A stretch of DNA of 64,000 bases from Hyphomicrobiales bacterium. Lineage in GTDB: Bacteria; Pseudomonadota; Alphaproteobacteria; Rhizobiales; JACESI01. A program made the translations under genes and the position numbers. Positions 1-9,080 of this stretch are shown here, in pieces; the stretch's first letter is position 1, and each line of letters starts with the position of its first letter. A model generated the notes under the pieces. The model saw nothing but the letters and a program-made list of their open reading frames with translations, searched no databases and was not told the origin of the DNA. Location of the stretch: NCBI GenBank assembly GCA_039973685.1, contig JBDWKL010000043.1, forward strand, positions 287,786 to 351,785. Direction: 5' to 3'.

Positions 1-8
1 GAGATTTC

Positions 9-641
9 ATGCGTGTCGTTATGTCGGCGGAATATGGTGGGAACAGCAAATTTGGGCGTTCCGTAAAAAAATATGATTCCACTGTCCGCTTTGCAATCAT
101 CAATCATTCAAAACTTGATCGTAGACAAGCCATAAAAGGTTTCGTCTGGAGCCTGCCGACAAAAATCGCTGGCTTGAAAACCTCCGTGGTATCTAATCCA
201 CAACAAGCAAATTTCCGCATCCACGTTGTCGATAAAGATCAATATGCCGATGTCATCCGCAATGAAATTTACGGTGGCGCTCGCAAACCTGTGCGTGGCA
301 AATGCTTCGTTCGGGTGCTGGCCTCTAAAAATGCGAACAGCATTGGCTCGACTGATGTCGTTATCCGTTCCGATGATGGCGAGCGCTTATTCCAGCGCTG
401 CATGGTTGAAGAAATCTTGCAGGGCCTCGGCCCTCTCGCTGATCGTGGCAACAAGAATTTCAGCATTTTCAACACAGCCTCGCAGCATTCCAGCTTTACA
501 GTCCATGATCAGGTCTTGATGAATATATTGTACGACCCACGGATCAAGCCGGGCATGTCTAAGTCGCAAGTTGCGAAAATTTTGCCAACAGTAATGCATG
601 ACTGCCTAAAGCGGCTCAACTTGATTGAGCCGCAAAGCTAA
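9..641 (+). CDS. DUF2927 family protein, probably 5'-truncated by the window edge
   Basis: Seen: 210 residues from the first ATG; the frame has no stop before the window starts, so the real start may lie upstream. The C-terminal half has the features I associate with DUF2927: a Cys followed by an acidic EE pair in 'CMVEEILQGLGPLADR', a 'SIFN' segment, and 'LYDPRIKPGM' before a short helix. Family members are usually exported proteins of roughly 250-350 residues with an N-terminal signal sequence; none is visible here, which supports truncation. The function of the family is not established. No partner gene is identifiable: the next gene is 236 bases away with its own leader. I am confident of the family, not of the start. 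Confidence 0.75.
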   Translation: MRVVMSAEYGGNSKFGRSVKKYDSTVRFAIINHSKLDRRQAIKGFVWSLPTKIAGLKTSVVSNPQQANFRIHVVDKDQYADVIRNEIYGGARKPVRGKCFVRVLASKNANSIGSTDVVIRSDDGERLFQRCMVEEILQGLGPLADRGNKNFSIFNTASQHSSFTVHDQVLMNILYDPRIKPGMSKSQVAKILPTVMHDCLKRLNLIEPQS

Positions 642-877
642 GTTGCCTGACAAGGTTTCTAATAAAGGCTTCTGGCAAGGTTTCAGGCGATAAAACCAGC
701 AAGTTTCGTTAACCATTCTTCCCAACCATTTGCTAACCTTAAGCGATGATTTACGGCTCACAGCTGCGTGAGGCGGGCAAACGTTTACTATTTAGCGCCC
801 TGCTTCACGTACTCTATTGGCAAGGCGCTGTGTTTTTGGCGCCCTTTGTTTGAGACGAATTGTAGAGAGTACGTCAC

Positions 878-1678
878 ATGTTTGAAAAAACCTTATCCCG
901 TTTGACCCTTGCGGGTCTCGGAATACTCATGGGCGGTGCAATGTTAATTGCGCCGGCAGAAGCAGGAAGCCGCTACGGGGAACAACCTCCTGTTGTTCTA
1001 AGTCCTGATTTAACAGAACCATGGCAATTACAACTAACCACACCGCGTAGCGCGAAAGTGGTTACTCGATCTTCTAAATCCTTTGCGCGTCAAAAACGCC
1101 AAAATCGCAAGAACAAACGCGCTAAACATGGTTATTCCACTTCCGCGCTTGCAACGGGTGCTTCCCTTCGCACGAAGAAGAAACAGCAGCGTTATTCAAC
1201 AACACAACGTAGCCGCGAATTACCTAAGCGCTTTTTGCCACAAGTTGTTGAATATAATACCAATCAAAAACCAGGCACGATCGTGATCGATACGACAAGC
1301 CGTTACCTATATCTCGTATTGGGCAATGGTGAAGCGCGCAGATACGGCGTTGGTGTTGGCAAACAAGGCTTCGGCTGGACAGGCTCTGAACGCGTAACCC
1401 GTAAAGCAGAATGGCCATCATGGCGTCCGCCAGCAGAAATGATTGCCCGCGAACGTAAAAAAGGCCGCATCTTGCCTGCTTTCATGCCAGGTGGTGTTGA
1501 AAACCCAATGGGCGCACGCGGTATCTACCTCGGCTCCACCCTTTACCGCATCCACGGCACCAATGCGCCTTGGACAATCGGTCAGGCTGTTTCATCAGGC
1601 TGCTTCCGTATGCGCAATGAGGATGTTAGCGATCTTTACCCACGGGTAAAACTCGGCGCAAAGGTTGTTGTAATCTAA
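878..1678 (+). CDS. L,D-transpeptidase (YkuD domain), exported
   Basis: Seen: an N-terminal signal peptide (hydrophobic stretch about residues 10-27, cleavage likely after APAEA), then a basic linker rich in Lys, Arg and Gln (about residues 50-120), then a YkuD catalytic domain (about 134-266). The catalytic signature is present: 'HGTN' with His226, and 'SSGCFRM' with the nucleophile Cys242. Known: this family acts in the periplasm, making 3-3 cross-links in peptidoglycan or attaching proteins to it. The 266-residue length is typical for alphaproteobacterial paralogues. The ATG follows 'GAGAGTACGTCAC', a weak ribosome site. A strong bidirectional terminator follows the stop. Its exact cellular substrate cannot be told from sequence. 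Confidence 0.9.
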   Translation: MFEKTLSRLTLAGLGILMGGAMLIAPAEAGSRYGEQPPVVLSPDLTEPWQLQLTTPRSAKVVTRSSKSFARQKRQNRKNKRAKHGYSTSALATGASLRTKKKQQRYSTTQRSRELPKRFLPQVVEYNTNQKPGTIVIDTTSRYLYLVLGNGEARRYGVGVGKQGFGWTGSERVTRKAEWPSWRPPAEMIARERKKGRILPAFMPGGVENPMGARGIYLGSTLYRIHGTNAPWTIGQAVSSGCFRMRNEDVSDLYPRVKLGAKVVVI

Positions 1679-1702
1679 CGATTACTTTTGAACCCTAAAA
1701 AC

Positions 1703-1737
1703 AAAAAAGCCCCGACATTCACGTCGGGGCTTTTTTA
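1703..1737. terminator. Bidirectional Rho-independent terminator
   Basis: An 8-base G+C stem (GCCCCGAC / GTCGGGGC, six-base loop) is flanked by an A-run on the left and a T-run on the right. It can therefore end the transpeptidase gene on the plus strand and glcF on the minus strand. Confidence 0.9.
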
Positions 1738-1762
1738 TTTATGCGTGTTTTTATCCTGCGCC

Positions 1763-3127
1763 TTATTCAGCCGCTTCTGCAATTGTTGCTACCCGTTTAT
1801 CTAAGCCATTCTTCGCAACGACTGTCGGGATTTCCCCGCCATAAACCCAGTTGAGCAATTCGATGGTATGCACGATTGGAATATTGGCCCCATCATCCGC
1901 CATGCCATTTGCAATTTGCGTGATGCAGCCAATGTTACCTGCCGCAATCATATCCGGTTTGATGCTTTTGATGTTCTTGATTTTGCGATCACGCAATTTG
2001 CCTGCGATTTCTGGCTGCATAATGTTGTACGTGCCAGCCGACCCGCAACACAAATGCCCCTCAGGCACATCTGACACAGCAAACCCGGCAGCACGCAACA
2101 AGTTCTTTGGCTGCATCGTGATCTTCTGACCATGTTGCATTGAACAGGCCGAATGATAAGCGAGCTTTATCTCTGGCTTGAATGCTGGCGTTGGCAATTC
2201 TGTCTCGCTTAGATATTCGACAATATCTTTTGCAAGAGCTGATACCTTTTTCGCCTTTTGGGCATAAGCCGCATCATCACGCAGCATGTGGCCGTAATCC
2301 TTGATTGTCGTGCCACAGCCTGAGGCGGTGATCACAATCGCATCGAGGCCATCGCCCTCTATTTCCGCCGTCCATGCATCAACATTTTGGCGAGCCGAAA
2401 CAAGCGCTGCATCTTCTTTACCCATGTGATGAACGAGCGCACCGCAACAGCCCTCACCCTTTGGCAGGACGACTTCAATGTCCAACCGCTTCAACAAAGA
2501 GATGGTCGCTTCATTGGTGCCCGGCTGCAATACAGGCTGGGCACAGCCAGATAGGATTGCAACACGCCCGCGTTTTTGACCCGTGGCTTCATAGACTTTC
2601 GGGCCAACGGCGTCAGTTTTCTCAGGCAACGACGAAGGTGCTAAATCCAACATGGCACCAAAGCGCTCTGTCATCGGGATAGATTTCATTACACCTGCAA
2701 AGGGCTTGCCCAATTTTGCCAATTTGGTGGCTGTTCTAAAGCGGCTTGGATAAGGCAGCACATTTGCCAAGATCGTACGGATCAACCGATCCATAAACGG
2801 GCGTTTATAGGTGTTTTCGATATGGGCGCGAGCATGATCAACCAGATGCATGTAATGCACGCCAGATGGGCAAGTGGTCATGCAAGAAAGACAGGACAAA
2901 CAGCGGTCGATATGTTTGACGGTTTTTGCGTCTGCCGGACGATCGTTCTCCAACATTTCTTTAATCAGATAAATGCGACCGCGTGGACTGTCGAGTTCAT
3001 CGCCTAAAGTGAGATAAGTCGGGCATGTCGCCGTGCAAAAACCACAATGAACACAGCTTCGCAAAATCTTTTCAGAATGCGCAGTATGGCTGTCTTTTAA
3101 TTGGTCAGGGCTAAAATTCGTTTGCAT
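1763..3127 (-). CDS. glcF: Glycolate oxidase iron-sulfur subunit GlcF
   Basis: Electron-transfer subunit of glycolate oxidase, which oxidises glycolate to glyoxylate at the inner membrane. Seen: two ferredoxin-type 4Fe-4S motifs, C25-x2-C28-x2-C31-x3-C35 and C76-x2-C79-x2-C82-x3-C86. These are followed by two CCG domains with 'GEGCCG' and 'HLCCGSAG' that normally bind a further cluster. Length 454 is close to the 407-440 usual for the family. It is the last gene of a glcD-glcE-glcF operon, starting 9 bases after the glcE stop. It ends at a shared terminator. The D-E-F order, overlap and motifs make the assignment firm. D-lactate oxidation cannot be excluded because related complexes use both substrates. 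Confidence 0.93.
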   Translation of the reverse strand: MQTNFSPDQLKDSHTAHSEKILRSCVHCGFCTATCPTYLTLGDELDSPRGRIYLIKEMLENDRPADAKTVKHIDRCLSCLSCMTTCPSGVHYMHLVDHARAHIENTYKRPFMDRLIRTILANVLPYPSRFRTATKLAKLGKPFAGVMKSIPMTERFGAMLDLAPSSLPEKTDAVGPKVYEATGQKRGRVAILSGCAQPVLQPGTNEATISLLKRLDIEVVLPKGEGCCGALVHHMGKEDAALVSARQNVDAWTAEIEGDGLDAIVITASGCGTTIKDYGHMLRDDAAYAQKAKKVSALAKDIVEYLSETELPTPAFKPEIKLAYHSACSMQHGQKITMQPKNLLRAAGFAVSDVPEGHLCCGSAGTYNIMQPEIAGKLRDRKIKNIKSIKPDMIAAGNIGCITQIANGMADDGANIPIVHTIELLNWVYGGEIPTVVAKNGLDKRVATIAEAAE

Positions 3128-3136
3128 ATTCAGTCC

Positions 3137-4324
3137 CTATCCTTCTGCAACCATGAGCCCAGTGTTCAACACACCGGCAGGGTCAAAACTTTTCTTAATG
3201 CCATGAGAGACCACTTTTAAGGGCTCTATTTGAGGTTCAAACACATCAATGCGGGATCTCAACTCTTCAGATCCACGAATGAGCGTTGCATAACCTTCTG
3301 CTGCATTGGCTGCATTACGAACAGTCTCAACGCCGGCATCATCTTCTTCATCAATAGCAAGCCAAACCAAGCCGCCAGACCAATCAAAATAATAGGTGCA
3401 GTCAATCGCCTGCTCTATCACTGCAATCGTATTCGGCGCTGATGTTGGACGCACAGACAATTTCCAGATGGCTTTGTTCTTTGGCTCTGTAAGAAATGTG
3501 ACATCACGAACACTCGCCCAAAGATCGCCCTGCGTCTTGCCTTCAACGACACTCGCCTCACCATAGTTCGCGAGAGCTTTTTGAAGCTCAGCCAAACGAT
3601 AGCTTACTTGTTCATCAAAGCCTTCAACCCGTATGAGTGTGCGTGGACCTTTGTCGCCAATACAAGCGGGCAAATGCGCAAGTCCTGTTGGTTCAAACGG
3701 CGTTCCAGCGGCAGCACAAAGCGCTTGTATTGCAGTTTCATCATCAAGCCCTTTGAACATCAACGTCGCAACACGGTCTGGTGCAGGCAGCAGCTTAAAG
3801 ATGACTTCCGTTAAAAGCCCCAGCGTGCCCCATGCACCGGCCTGTAGCTTCACAAGATCAAGGCCCGTCACGTTCTTCATAACGCGGCCACCATTTTTGA
3901 TAATCTCGCCTTTGCCGTTGACGAAGCGAACACCGATGAGGCTATCGCGCGCAGCACCGCCGTAGATGCGGCGTGGGCCTGAAATATTGCCAGCAACAAC
4001 GGCACCAATTGTCGGCGAACCTTTCGTGCCAAGCAAAGCGCTATGATCCATCGGCTCAAACGTCAGCATTTGTTTATTGTCTGCTAAGGCCTTTTGTATC
4101 TCGGCCACTGGTGTACCAGCTTTCGCCGCCAACACCATTTCGCCCGGCTCATACAGGCTAATGCCAGATAAGTTTTTGGTCGAAAGCACTTCATCGGTTG
4201 TGATGTTTTGTCCGATAGAAGAACGCGTGCCACCCCCTTGAATGCGCAACCGCGTTCCCGCTGCTGTGGCTTCTTGAATGATTTTTGCTGCTTCTTCTTC
4301 AGTCTTTGGTGCGTGGGTAATCAT
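3137..4324 (-). CDS. glcE: Glycolate oxidase FAD-binding subunit GlcE
   Basis: Second flavin-binding subunit of glycolate oxidase. Seen: an N-terminal PCMH-type FAD domain with 'RIQGGGTRSSIG' (about residues 27-38), a segment 'GNISGPRRIYGGAARD' that contacts FAD in relatives, and a C-terminal half typical of GlcE ending in 'KSFDPAGVLNTG'. Length is 395 residues against about 350 in E. coli. The start ATG overlaps the glcD stop by four bases (ATGA type), a sign of translational coupling. It lies in the middle of the glcDEF operon. GlcE alone is not known to be an enzyme; it works with GlcD and GlcF. Confidence 0.92.
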   Translation of the reverse strand: MITHAPKTEEEAAKIIQEATAAGTRLRIQGGGTRSSIGQNITTDEVLSTKNLSGISLYEPGEMVLAAKAGTPVAEIQKALADNKQMLTFEPMDHSALLGTKGSPTIGAVVAGNISGPRRIYGGAARDSLIGVRFVNGKGEIIKNGGRVMKNVTGLDLVKLQAGAWGTLGLLTEVIFKLLPAPDRVATLMFKGLDDETAIQALCAAAGTPFEPTGLAHLPACIGDKGPRTLIRVEGFDEQVSYRLAELQKALANYGEASVVEGKTQGDLWASVRDVTFLTEPKNKAIWKLSVRPTSAPNTIAVIEQAIDCTYYFDWSGGLVWLAIDEEDDAGVETVRNAANAAEGYATLIRGSEELRSRIDVFEPQIEPLKVVSHGIKKSFDPAGVLNTGLMVAEG

Positions 4325-5784
4325 GCCGCAGCCTTCTTCTTTTTATCTTTATCATCGCCCCTTGCATCAAGCGGGAAGACTTTCGCAGGGTTCATGAGCC
4401 AGTTCGGATCAAAAACAGCACGAACAGCCATTTGTTGATCGAGATCAACTTGGTCAAATTGGTGCAGCATTAGATCGCGTTTTTCGATGCCGACACCGTG
4501 CTCACCTGTGAGGCAGCCTCCAACGTCAACACAAAGCTTCAAGATATCATCGCCTGCAAGCTGCGCTTTCATCCGCTCTTCAGGATCGTTCACATTGTGC
4601 AAGATCAACGGGTGCATATTGCCATCACCAGCGTGGAAAACATTGGCAACGCGCAGGCCATAATGCTCGATAATTTTCGTCGTTTCTTTCAACACATGGT
4701 CAAGTTTTGAAAGCGGTACGGTGCCATCCATACAGATATAGTCAGCAACACGACCCGTTGCGCCAAAGGCCGATTTGCGGCCTTTCCAAATGGCAGCGGC
4801 TTCCATCGCGGATTGGCTTTCTTTGATGGTGGCAACATTATTACGTTTCGCAATCTCGACAATGCGCGCAAGCATTGCATCCATCTCAACCTCAGAGCCT
4901 TCAACCTCTACGATGAGCAACGCTTCCACTTCGAGTGGGTAACCAGCATGGGCGAATTCTTCGCAGATATGAATGGCTTCTTTGTCCATATATTCAATGG
5001 CAACTGGCACGATACCTTCGGCAATAATATCCGCGACACAAGCACCTGCGACCGTTGGATCATCAAAGCCAAACAGAACAGGCCGTGCGCCTTCAGCCTT
5101 GTGCAAAATTCTAACAACAGCTTCCGTTACAATACCCAGCTGCCCTTCAGACCCGCACATTAAACCAAGCAAGTCATAGCCAGGTGCATCAAGCGCCTCA
5201 CCACCAATATCAACGATGGTGCCGTCTAGCATCACCATTTTGATGCCCATTAGATTATTTGTCGTGACACCATATTTTAGACAGTGTGCCCCGCCCGAGT
5301 TCATGCCGATATTGCCTGCGATTGTGCAAGCAAGTTGCGATGAAGGATCTGGCGCATAAAAGAAGCCATCCGGCCCCACATGCTCCGACACGCGAAGATT
5401 GGTCACGCCGGCTTGTACCCGCGCCATTCTATTGGCGAAATCAACATCAAGCACTTGGTTCATTTTTGAAACGCCGATCACAACCGCATCTTCTTGCGGG
5501 ATCGCGCCTCCAGCCAGAGATGTTCCAGCACCACGCGGCACAACAGGCACCCCCTGTTCAACGCAATATTTTAAAACTGCGGCTGTCTGCTCAGTGGTTT
5601 CTGGCAAGACTACCGCCAACGGAACACGCCTGTAAGAAGTAAAGGCATCCGTTTCATAGGGCACCAATTCGCGTTCATCGCTTATCAAGCAATCGTGAGG
5701 TATGAGGGCCGATAACCCATTTACAATCGAATCCCGCCTTGCGAGAATGTCTGGGTTTGGTTTTGGAATTTCAATCTCTGACAT
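4321..5784 (-). CDS. glcD: Glycolate oxidase catalytic FAD subunit GlcD
   Basis: Catalytic subunit converting glycolate (and often D-lactate) to the 2-oxo acid. Seen: FAD_binding_4 domain with 'VPRGAGTSLAGGAIP', then FAD-oxidase C-terminal domain with 'HAGDGNMHP' and 'GEHGVGIEKRD'. I place the start at the ATG of MSEIEIPKP (487 residues, close to E. coli GlcD at 499) because GGAG lies seven bases upstream. A longer in-frame reading to position 5910 has no good ribosome site and an N-terminus unlike the family. First gene of glcDEF, divergent from a LysR gene across about 400 bases, so that LysR protein is a candidate regulator. E. coli uses a GntR-type GlcC instead, so the regulation is inference. 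Confidence 0.93.
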   Translation of the reverse strand: MSEIEIPKPNPDILARRDSIVNGLSALIPHDCLISDERELVPYETDAFTSYRRVPLAVVLPETTEQTAAVLKYCVEQGVPVVPRGAGTSLAGGAIPQEDAVVIGVSKMNQVLDVDFANRMARVQAGVTNLRVSEHVGPDGFFYAPDPSSQLACTIAGNIGMNSGGAHCLKYGVTTNNLMGIKMVMLDGTIVDIGGEALDAPGYDLLGLMCGSEGQLGIVTEAVVRILHKAEGARPVLFGFDDPTVAGACVADIIAEGIVPVAIEYMDKEAIHICEEFAHAGYPLEVEALLIVEVEGSEVEMDAMLARIVEIAKRNNVATIKESQSAMEAAAIWKGRKSAFGATGRVADYICMDGTVPLSKLDHVLKETTKIIEHYGLRVANVFHAGDGNMHPLILHNVNDPEERMKAQLAGDDILKLCVDVGGCLTGEHGVGIEKRDLMLHQFDQVDLDQQMAVRAVFDPNWLMNPAKVFPLDARGDDKDKKKKAAA

Positions 5785-6189
5785 TTTTTCTCCAAATCGA
5801 CGCTGATCAACTATGCAGCTTGCAATGGACCTTTGCGGTATTATGCGAGCCACGCAAGAACACAAGGAGAGATTTATAGGGTTTGCCGCAAAATTGCCAA
5901 ACAAAAGCATCTATCTTTGCCAACAAAAATAAAAGCATCGCTTAATTGGGAAACTCCTTCCAATCTACCGGTGTATGAGAAAAAGATGCAAACCATGGCA
6001 GTTGACCCTAGGGAAGAATTACGATAGGCCCGCGGCCTAATTCCGCACCGCAGAATGACACACATTTCGCTAGTGCGATGTTTTTTGGGGGGAACCAAAA
6101 AAAACTGGAATACATGAGCTTTCTCAATTTTAATTGAGCGAGCAAATGCACTATAATGCACACGCCTACAAGGGGAACAAATACGGGTA
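5785..6189. promoter_or_regulatory. Divergent intergenic region glcD / LysR gene, with inverted repeats
   Basis: 405 bases without a convincing gene. It contains a perfect 7-base inverted repeat CTCAATT-TT-AATTGAG at 6123-6138, about 50 bases before the LysR start, in the position expected for a LysR autoregulatory site. A TAGGCC-CGC-GGCCTA dyad lies at 6025-6039. A TGCA-N6-TGCA repeat around 6147-6160 overlaps a TATAAT-like box. The region should hold both divergent promoters; which sites are used is inference. Confidence 0.5.
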
Positions 6190-7116
6190 ATGGCATATTT
6201 CCATGATTTTGAAATTTTCGCGCGTGTTGTCGCGACAGGCAGCATGTCTGCTGCTGGACGAGAGCTGGGGTTTTCTCCAGCACTAATATCGAAGAGAATG
6301 AAGCGCCTCGAGGAAAGACTTGGCGTTAGACTTTTGCAACGAACCACGCGGCAAATCGCACTTACTGAAGTTGGGCAAGGTTTCTACGAACGAATCTTGA
6401 ACATTCTGGCAAGTGTAGAGGAAGCTGAAAACTACGCGACAAGGCGTTCGGAGACCGTGCGCGGCACGCTAAAGGTTGCAGCACCAACAACGTTTGGTCG
6501 CATGCACATAGCACCCTATTTGCCGCAGCTTTTAGCGAAAAATCCTGACATCTCGATCACCCTTGACCTATCTGATGACTTTGTTGATTTGGTTGCTGAT
6601 GGTGTTGATATCGCGATACGAATTGCTGAGCTTAAAGATTCAAGCCACGTGGCCAAGAAACTGGCTGCAAACACACGCATTTTATGTGCATCACCTGAAT
6701 ATCTCAAAAAACATGGTGAGCCAAAAAGCATAGCTGATTTGGCAAATCACCAATGTTTGGCAACTGCCAGCCAAGATATTTGGAACATGGTTGGGCCGGA
6801 TGGTCCTGTCACAATCAAGCCAGAGGGTTCAGTCAAAACCAATTCCAGCGAAGTTGTGCGGGAAGCAGCCCTTGCAGGCCTTGGTATCGCCAACCGCTCA
6901 ACATGGGATGTGGGGGCGGAGCTTGCCAACGGCAAACTCAAAATCATCTTGCCACAATATCGCGGGTCACGGAATGTGGGTGTCTACGCGATCTACCCAA
7001 GCCGCCAGTATCTACCAACGAAAGTGCGCGTATTCTTGGATTACCTGTCCTCACTTTATGGCGGGGCCAATCCATATTGGGAAAAAGGGCTAGAGAAGGT
7101 ATTGAAGAAAGACTAG
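6190..7116 (+). CDS. LysR-family transcriptional regulator beside glcDEF
   Basis: Seen: N-terminal winged helix-turn-helix (about residues 1-60, with 'GSMSAAGRELGFSPALISKRMKRLEERLG') and a periplasmic-binding-like effector domain (about 90-295). 308 residues, normal for the family. It resembles the DsdC/TrpI/CrgA-like branch with 'LLQRTTRQIALTEVG' after the HTH. It is divergent from glcDEF and converges with the lldD-type gene, whose stop is 27 bases away. It is therefore placed between two 2-hydroxy-acid oxidation units. Regulation of one or both is inferred from position only. The ATG has a GGGGAA element somewhat far upstream. Confidence 0.85.
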   Translation: MAYFHDFEIFARVVATGSMSAAGRELGFSPALISKRMKRLEERLGVRLLQRTTRQIALTEVGQGFYERILNILASVEEAENYATRRSETVRGTLKVAAPTTFGRMHIAPYLPQLLAKNPDISITLDLSDDFVDLVADGVDIAIRIAELKDSSHVAKKLAANTRILCASPEYLKKHGEPKSIADLANHQCLATASQDIWNMVGPDGPVTIKPEGSVKTNSSEVVREAALAGLGIANRSTWDVGAELANGKLKIILPQYRGSRNVGVYAIYPSRQYLPTKVRVFLDYLSSLYGGANPYWEKGLEKVLKKD

Positions 7117-7143
7117 GTGTTCCCCGCCTTTCAAGGCTTATCT

Positions 7144-8286
7144 CTAGTCGTTCAAAACCAGGTTATGGCGGCCGACATTGGCAATGTCGGTTTCGCCACA
7201 TAGCCCCATCGTGATATCCAGTTCTTTCTGTAAAATTTCAAGCGACTTGGTGACACCTGGTTTTCCCAGCGCGCCAAGGCCATAGATATAAGAACGCCCG
7301 ATGAAAGTGCTTTTTGCGCCCATCGCAATGGCACGAAAAACATCTTGGCCAGAGCGTATGCCGCTATCAAAATGCACATCGACCTTATCGCCAACCGCAT
7401 CGACGATTTCGCGCAGCACATCGTAAGAAGCAAGCGCGCCATCAAGCTGCCGCCCACCATGGTTTGAGACGACGATCGCATCCACATCAAGATCTGCTGC
7501 AATCTTCGCGTCTTCAACGTCATTGATGCCTTTAAGAATGAGCTTGCGATCCCAATGCTTTTTGACCCACTCTACAGAGTTCCAATCAAGGGTCGGATCA
7601 AATTGACTTGCCGTCCATTCACTCAAGGAGGACATATCCTCAACACCAGACACATGACCAAAAATATTGCCAAAGTTACGGCGTTTGGTCTGCAACATCT
7701 TCAAGCCCCAGCGCGGCTTGAACATAAGATCGAACATAACGCGCGGCGTTGGCTTTGGTGGTGTTGAAAGGCCGTTCTTCACATCCCGATGGCGCTGCCC
7801 TAACACTTGCAGATCAAGGGTCAACATCAAAGCAGAACAATTGGCATCATGCGCGCGGCGCATCAAGTTTTCGGAAAAACCACGATCACGCATCACATAG
7901 AGCTGAAACCAAAACGGGTTTTTGGTATGTTCAGCCACATCCTCAATTGAGCAGATCGACATGGTCGTAAGTGTGAATGGCACACCAAACTCTTCTGCAG
8001 CTTGTGCCGCAAGTATCTCACCATCAGCGTGCTGCATGCCGGTCATTCCAACCGGACCAAGTGCCACAGGCATCACGGCATCTTCACCGATTATCTTGGT
8101 TGTCACCGAACGATTATCAATATTGACGGCGACCCGCTGGCGAAGCTTTTGCTTTTGCAATGCTGCTTCATTGTCGAAATAGGTGCTTTGGGTCCAAGAG
8201 CCAGTATCTGCATATTCATAAAACATTTTAGGCACCCGCTTTTTAGCAAGCGCTTGAAGGTCGTATATATCGGTAATTACTGGCAT
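7144..8286 (-). CDS. lldD: FMN-dependent 2-hydroxy-acid dehydrogenase (L-lactate dehydrogenase type)
   Basis: Oxidises an L-2-hydroxy acid, most likely L-lactate, to the 2-oxo acid, passing electrons to the respiratory chain or oxygen. Seen: the whole FMN_dh barrel, with 'PVALGPVGMTGMQHADGE' near the N-terminus, the active-site 'VVSNHGGRQLDG' carrying the catalytic His and substrate-binding Arg, and 'DSGIRSGQDVFRAIAMGA' followed by 'IGRSYIYG' for FMN phosphate. The start at MPVITDIYDL gives 380 residues and has GGGGGA upstream; a longer in-frame start adds 19 unlike residues. It sits near glcDEF. Substrate could also be glycolate or mandelate; the lldD symbol is by best fit. Confidence 0.8.
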   Translation of the reverse strand: MPVITDIYDLQALAKKRVPKMFYEYADTGSWTQSTYFDNEAALQKQKLRQRVAVNIDNRSVTTKIIGEDAVMPVALGPVGMTGMQHADGEILAAQAAEEFGVPFTLTTMSICSIEDVAEHTKNPFWFQLYVMRDRGFSENLMRRAHDANCSALMLTLDLQVLGQRHRDVKNGLSTPPKPTPRVMFDLMFKPRWGLKMLQTKRRNFGNIFGHVSGVEDMSSLSEWTASQFDPTLDWNSVEWVKKHWDRKLILKGINDVEDAKIAADLDVDAIVVSNHGGRQLDGALASYDVLREIVDAVGDKVDVHFDSGIRSGQDVFRAIAMGAKSTFIGRSYIYGLGALGKPGVTKSLEILQKELDITMGLCGETDIANVGRHNLVLND

Positions 8287-8392
8287 GGCCACGTGTCCCC
8301 CTGTTGGTCTATCCTTTTTAGAAACAGTTTCGTGAAATTCCAAGCAAAACTATGGAATAGTGAAACGATCATGCTTTTTGGGGGATACAACA

Positions 8393-9016
8393 ATGCCACT
8401 GCAAAACCGAATGGACCCTGAAGGCTGCATCCATATAACCCCTTCGCGTGGGACGATGATGGGCAATCGTGGCGGGCGCATCCATGATCCTGAGACGAAA
8501 ACACTCACCAATCGTCGTTGGGCAAACAAGGCTTGGATCATCTGCGTAACAGAGTTCAACAACCGCCACCGCACCTTAATGGGATATAGCTATACGGAGC
8601 TTTTCTTTCTCGATGAAGTAACAGCTTTAGCAGCGGGCCATCGCCCGTGTTTTGAGTGCCGCCGAAAAGCCGCCAAAGCCTATCAAGCAGCATGGCAAAG
8701 TGCCGAAAGGCTGCCTGAAGCGCCGAAGGTCGGCTTTATGGACCCTGTTCTTCATGGCGAGCGGTTAGAGGGAAAAGTACAGCGCCGTCACACTATCCAC
8801 AAATCGAACATTGTTGATGGCCTCGTGCTTTCGCATGAGGGCGCATTGTATGCAGTAAAGGGTGGGCAATTGCTTCGCTGGAGCTTCGAAGGCTATGCAA
8901 GATCACGGTTTAGCGTCGATGACCTGCCAGAGATTTGCACTGGCGTAACGCCTCCTGCCAGCATGAAAGCGCTTGGCCACGGCTACCAACCCATTTGGCA
9001 CCCAAGCGCCATTTAA
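8393..9016 (+). CDS. Conserved hypothetical protein with a CxxC motif
   Basis: Seen: 207 residues from the ATG that follows GGGGGATACAACA (a GTG 33 bases earlier is less likely). It begins MPLQNRMDPEG and has 'TRGTMMGNRGGR'-like conserved N-terminal text, then 'YTELFFLDEVTALAAGHRPCFECRRKAA' with a Cys-x2-Cys pair. I recognise it as a widespread, uncharacterised bacterial family but know no assigned function. The HRPCFEC segment is reminiscent of the metal-binding Cys pair in Ada-type domains; that is inference only. It is divergent from lldD across about 106 bases and is followed by a transporter gene on the same strand. Confidence 0.7.
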   Translation: MPLQNRMDPEGCIHITPSRGTMMGNRGGRIHDPETKTLTNRRWANKAWIICVTEFNNRHRTLMGYSYTELFFLDEVTALAAGHRPCFECRRKAAKAYQAAWQSAERLPEAPKVGFMDPVLHGERLEGKVQRRHTIHKSNIVDGLVLSHEGALYAVKGGQLLRWSFEGYARSRFSVDDLPEICTGVTPPASMKALGHGYQPIWHPSAI

Positions 9017-9080
9017 AAACCTGATCAATTGATCACGGATTATCATTGGACATTCAAATGGTTGCGTGGTGCTTTGGTTC

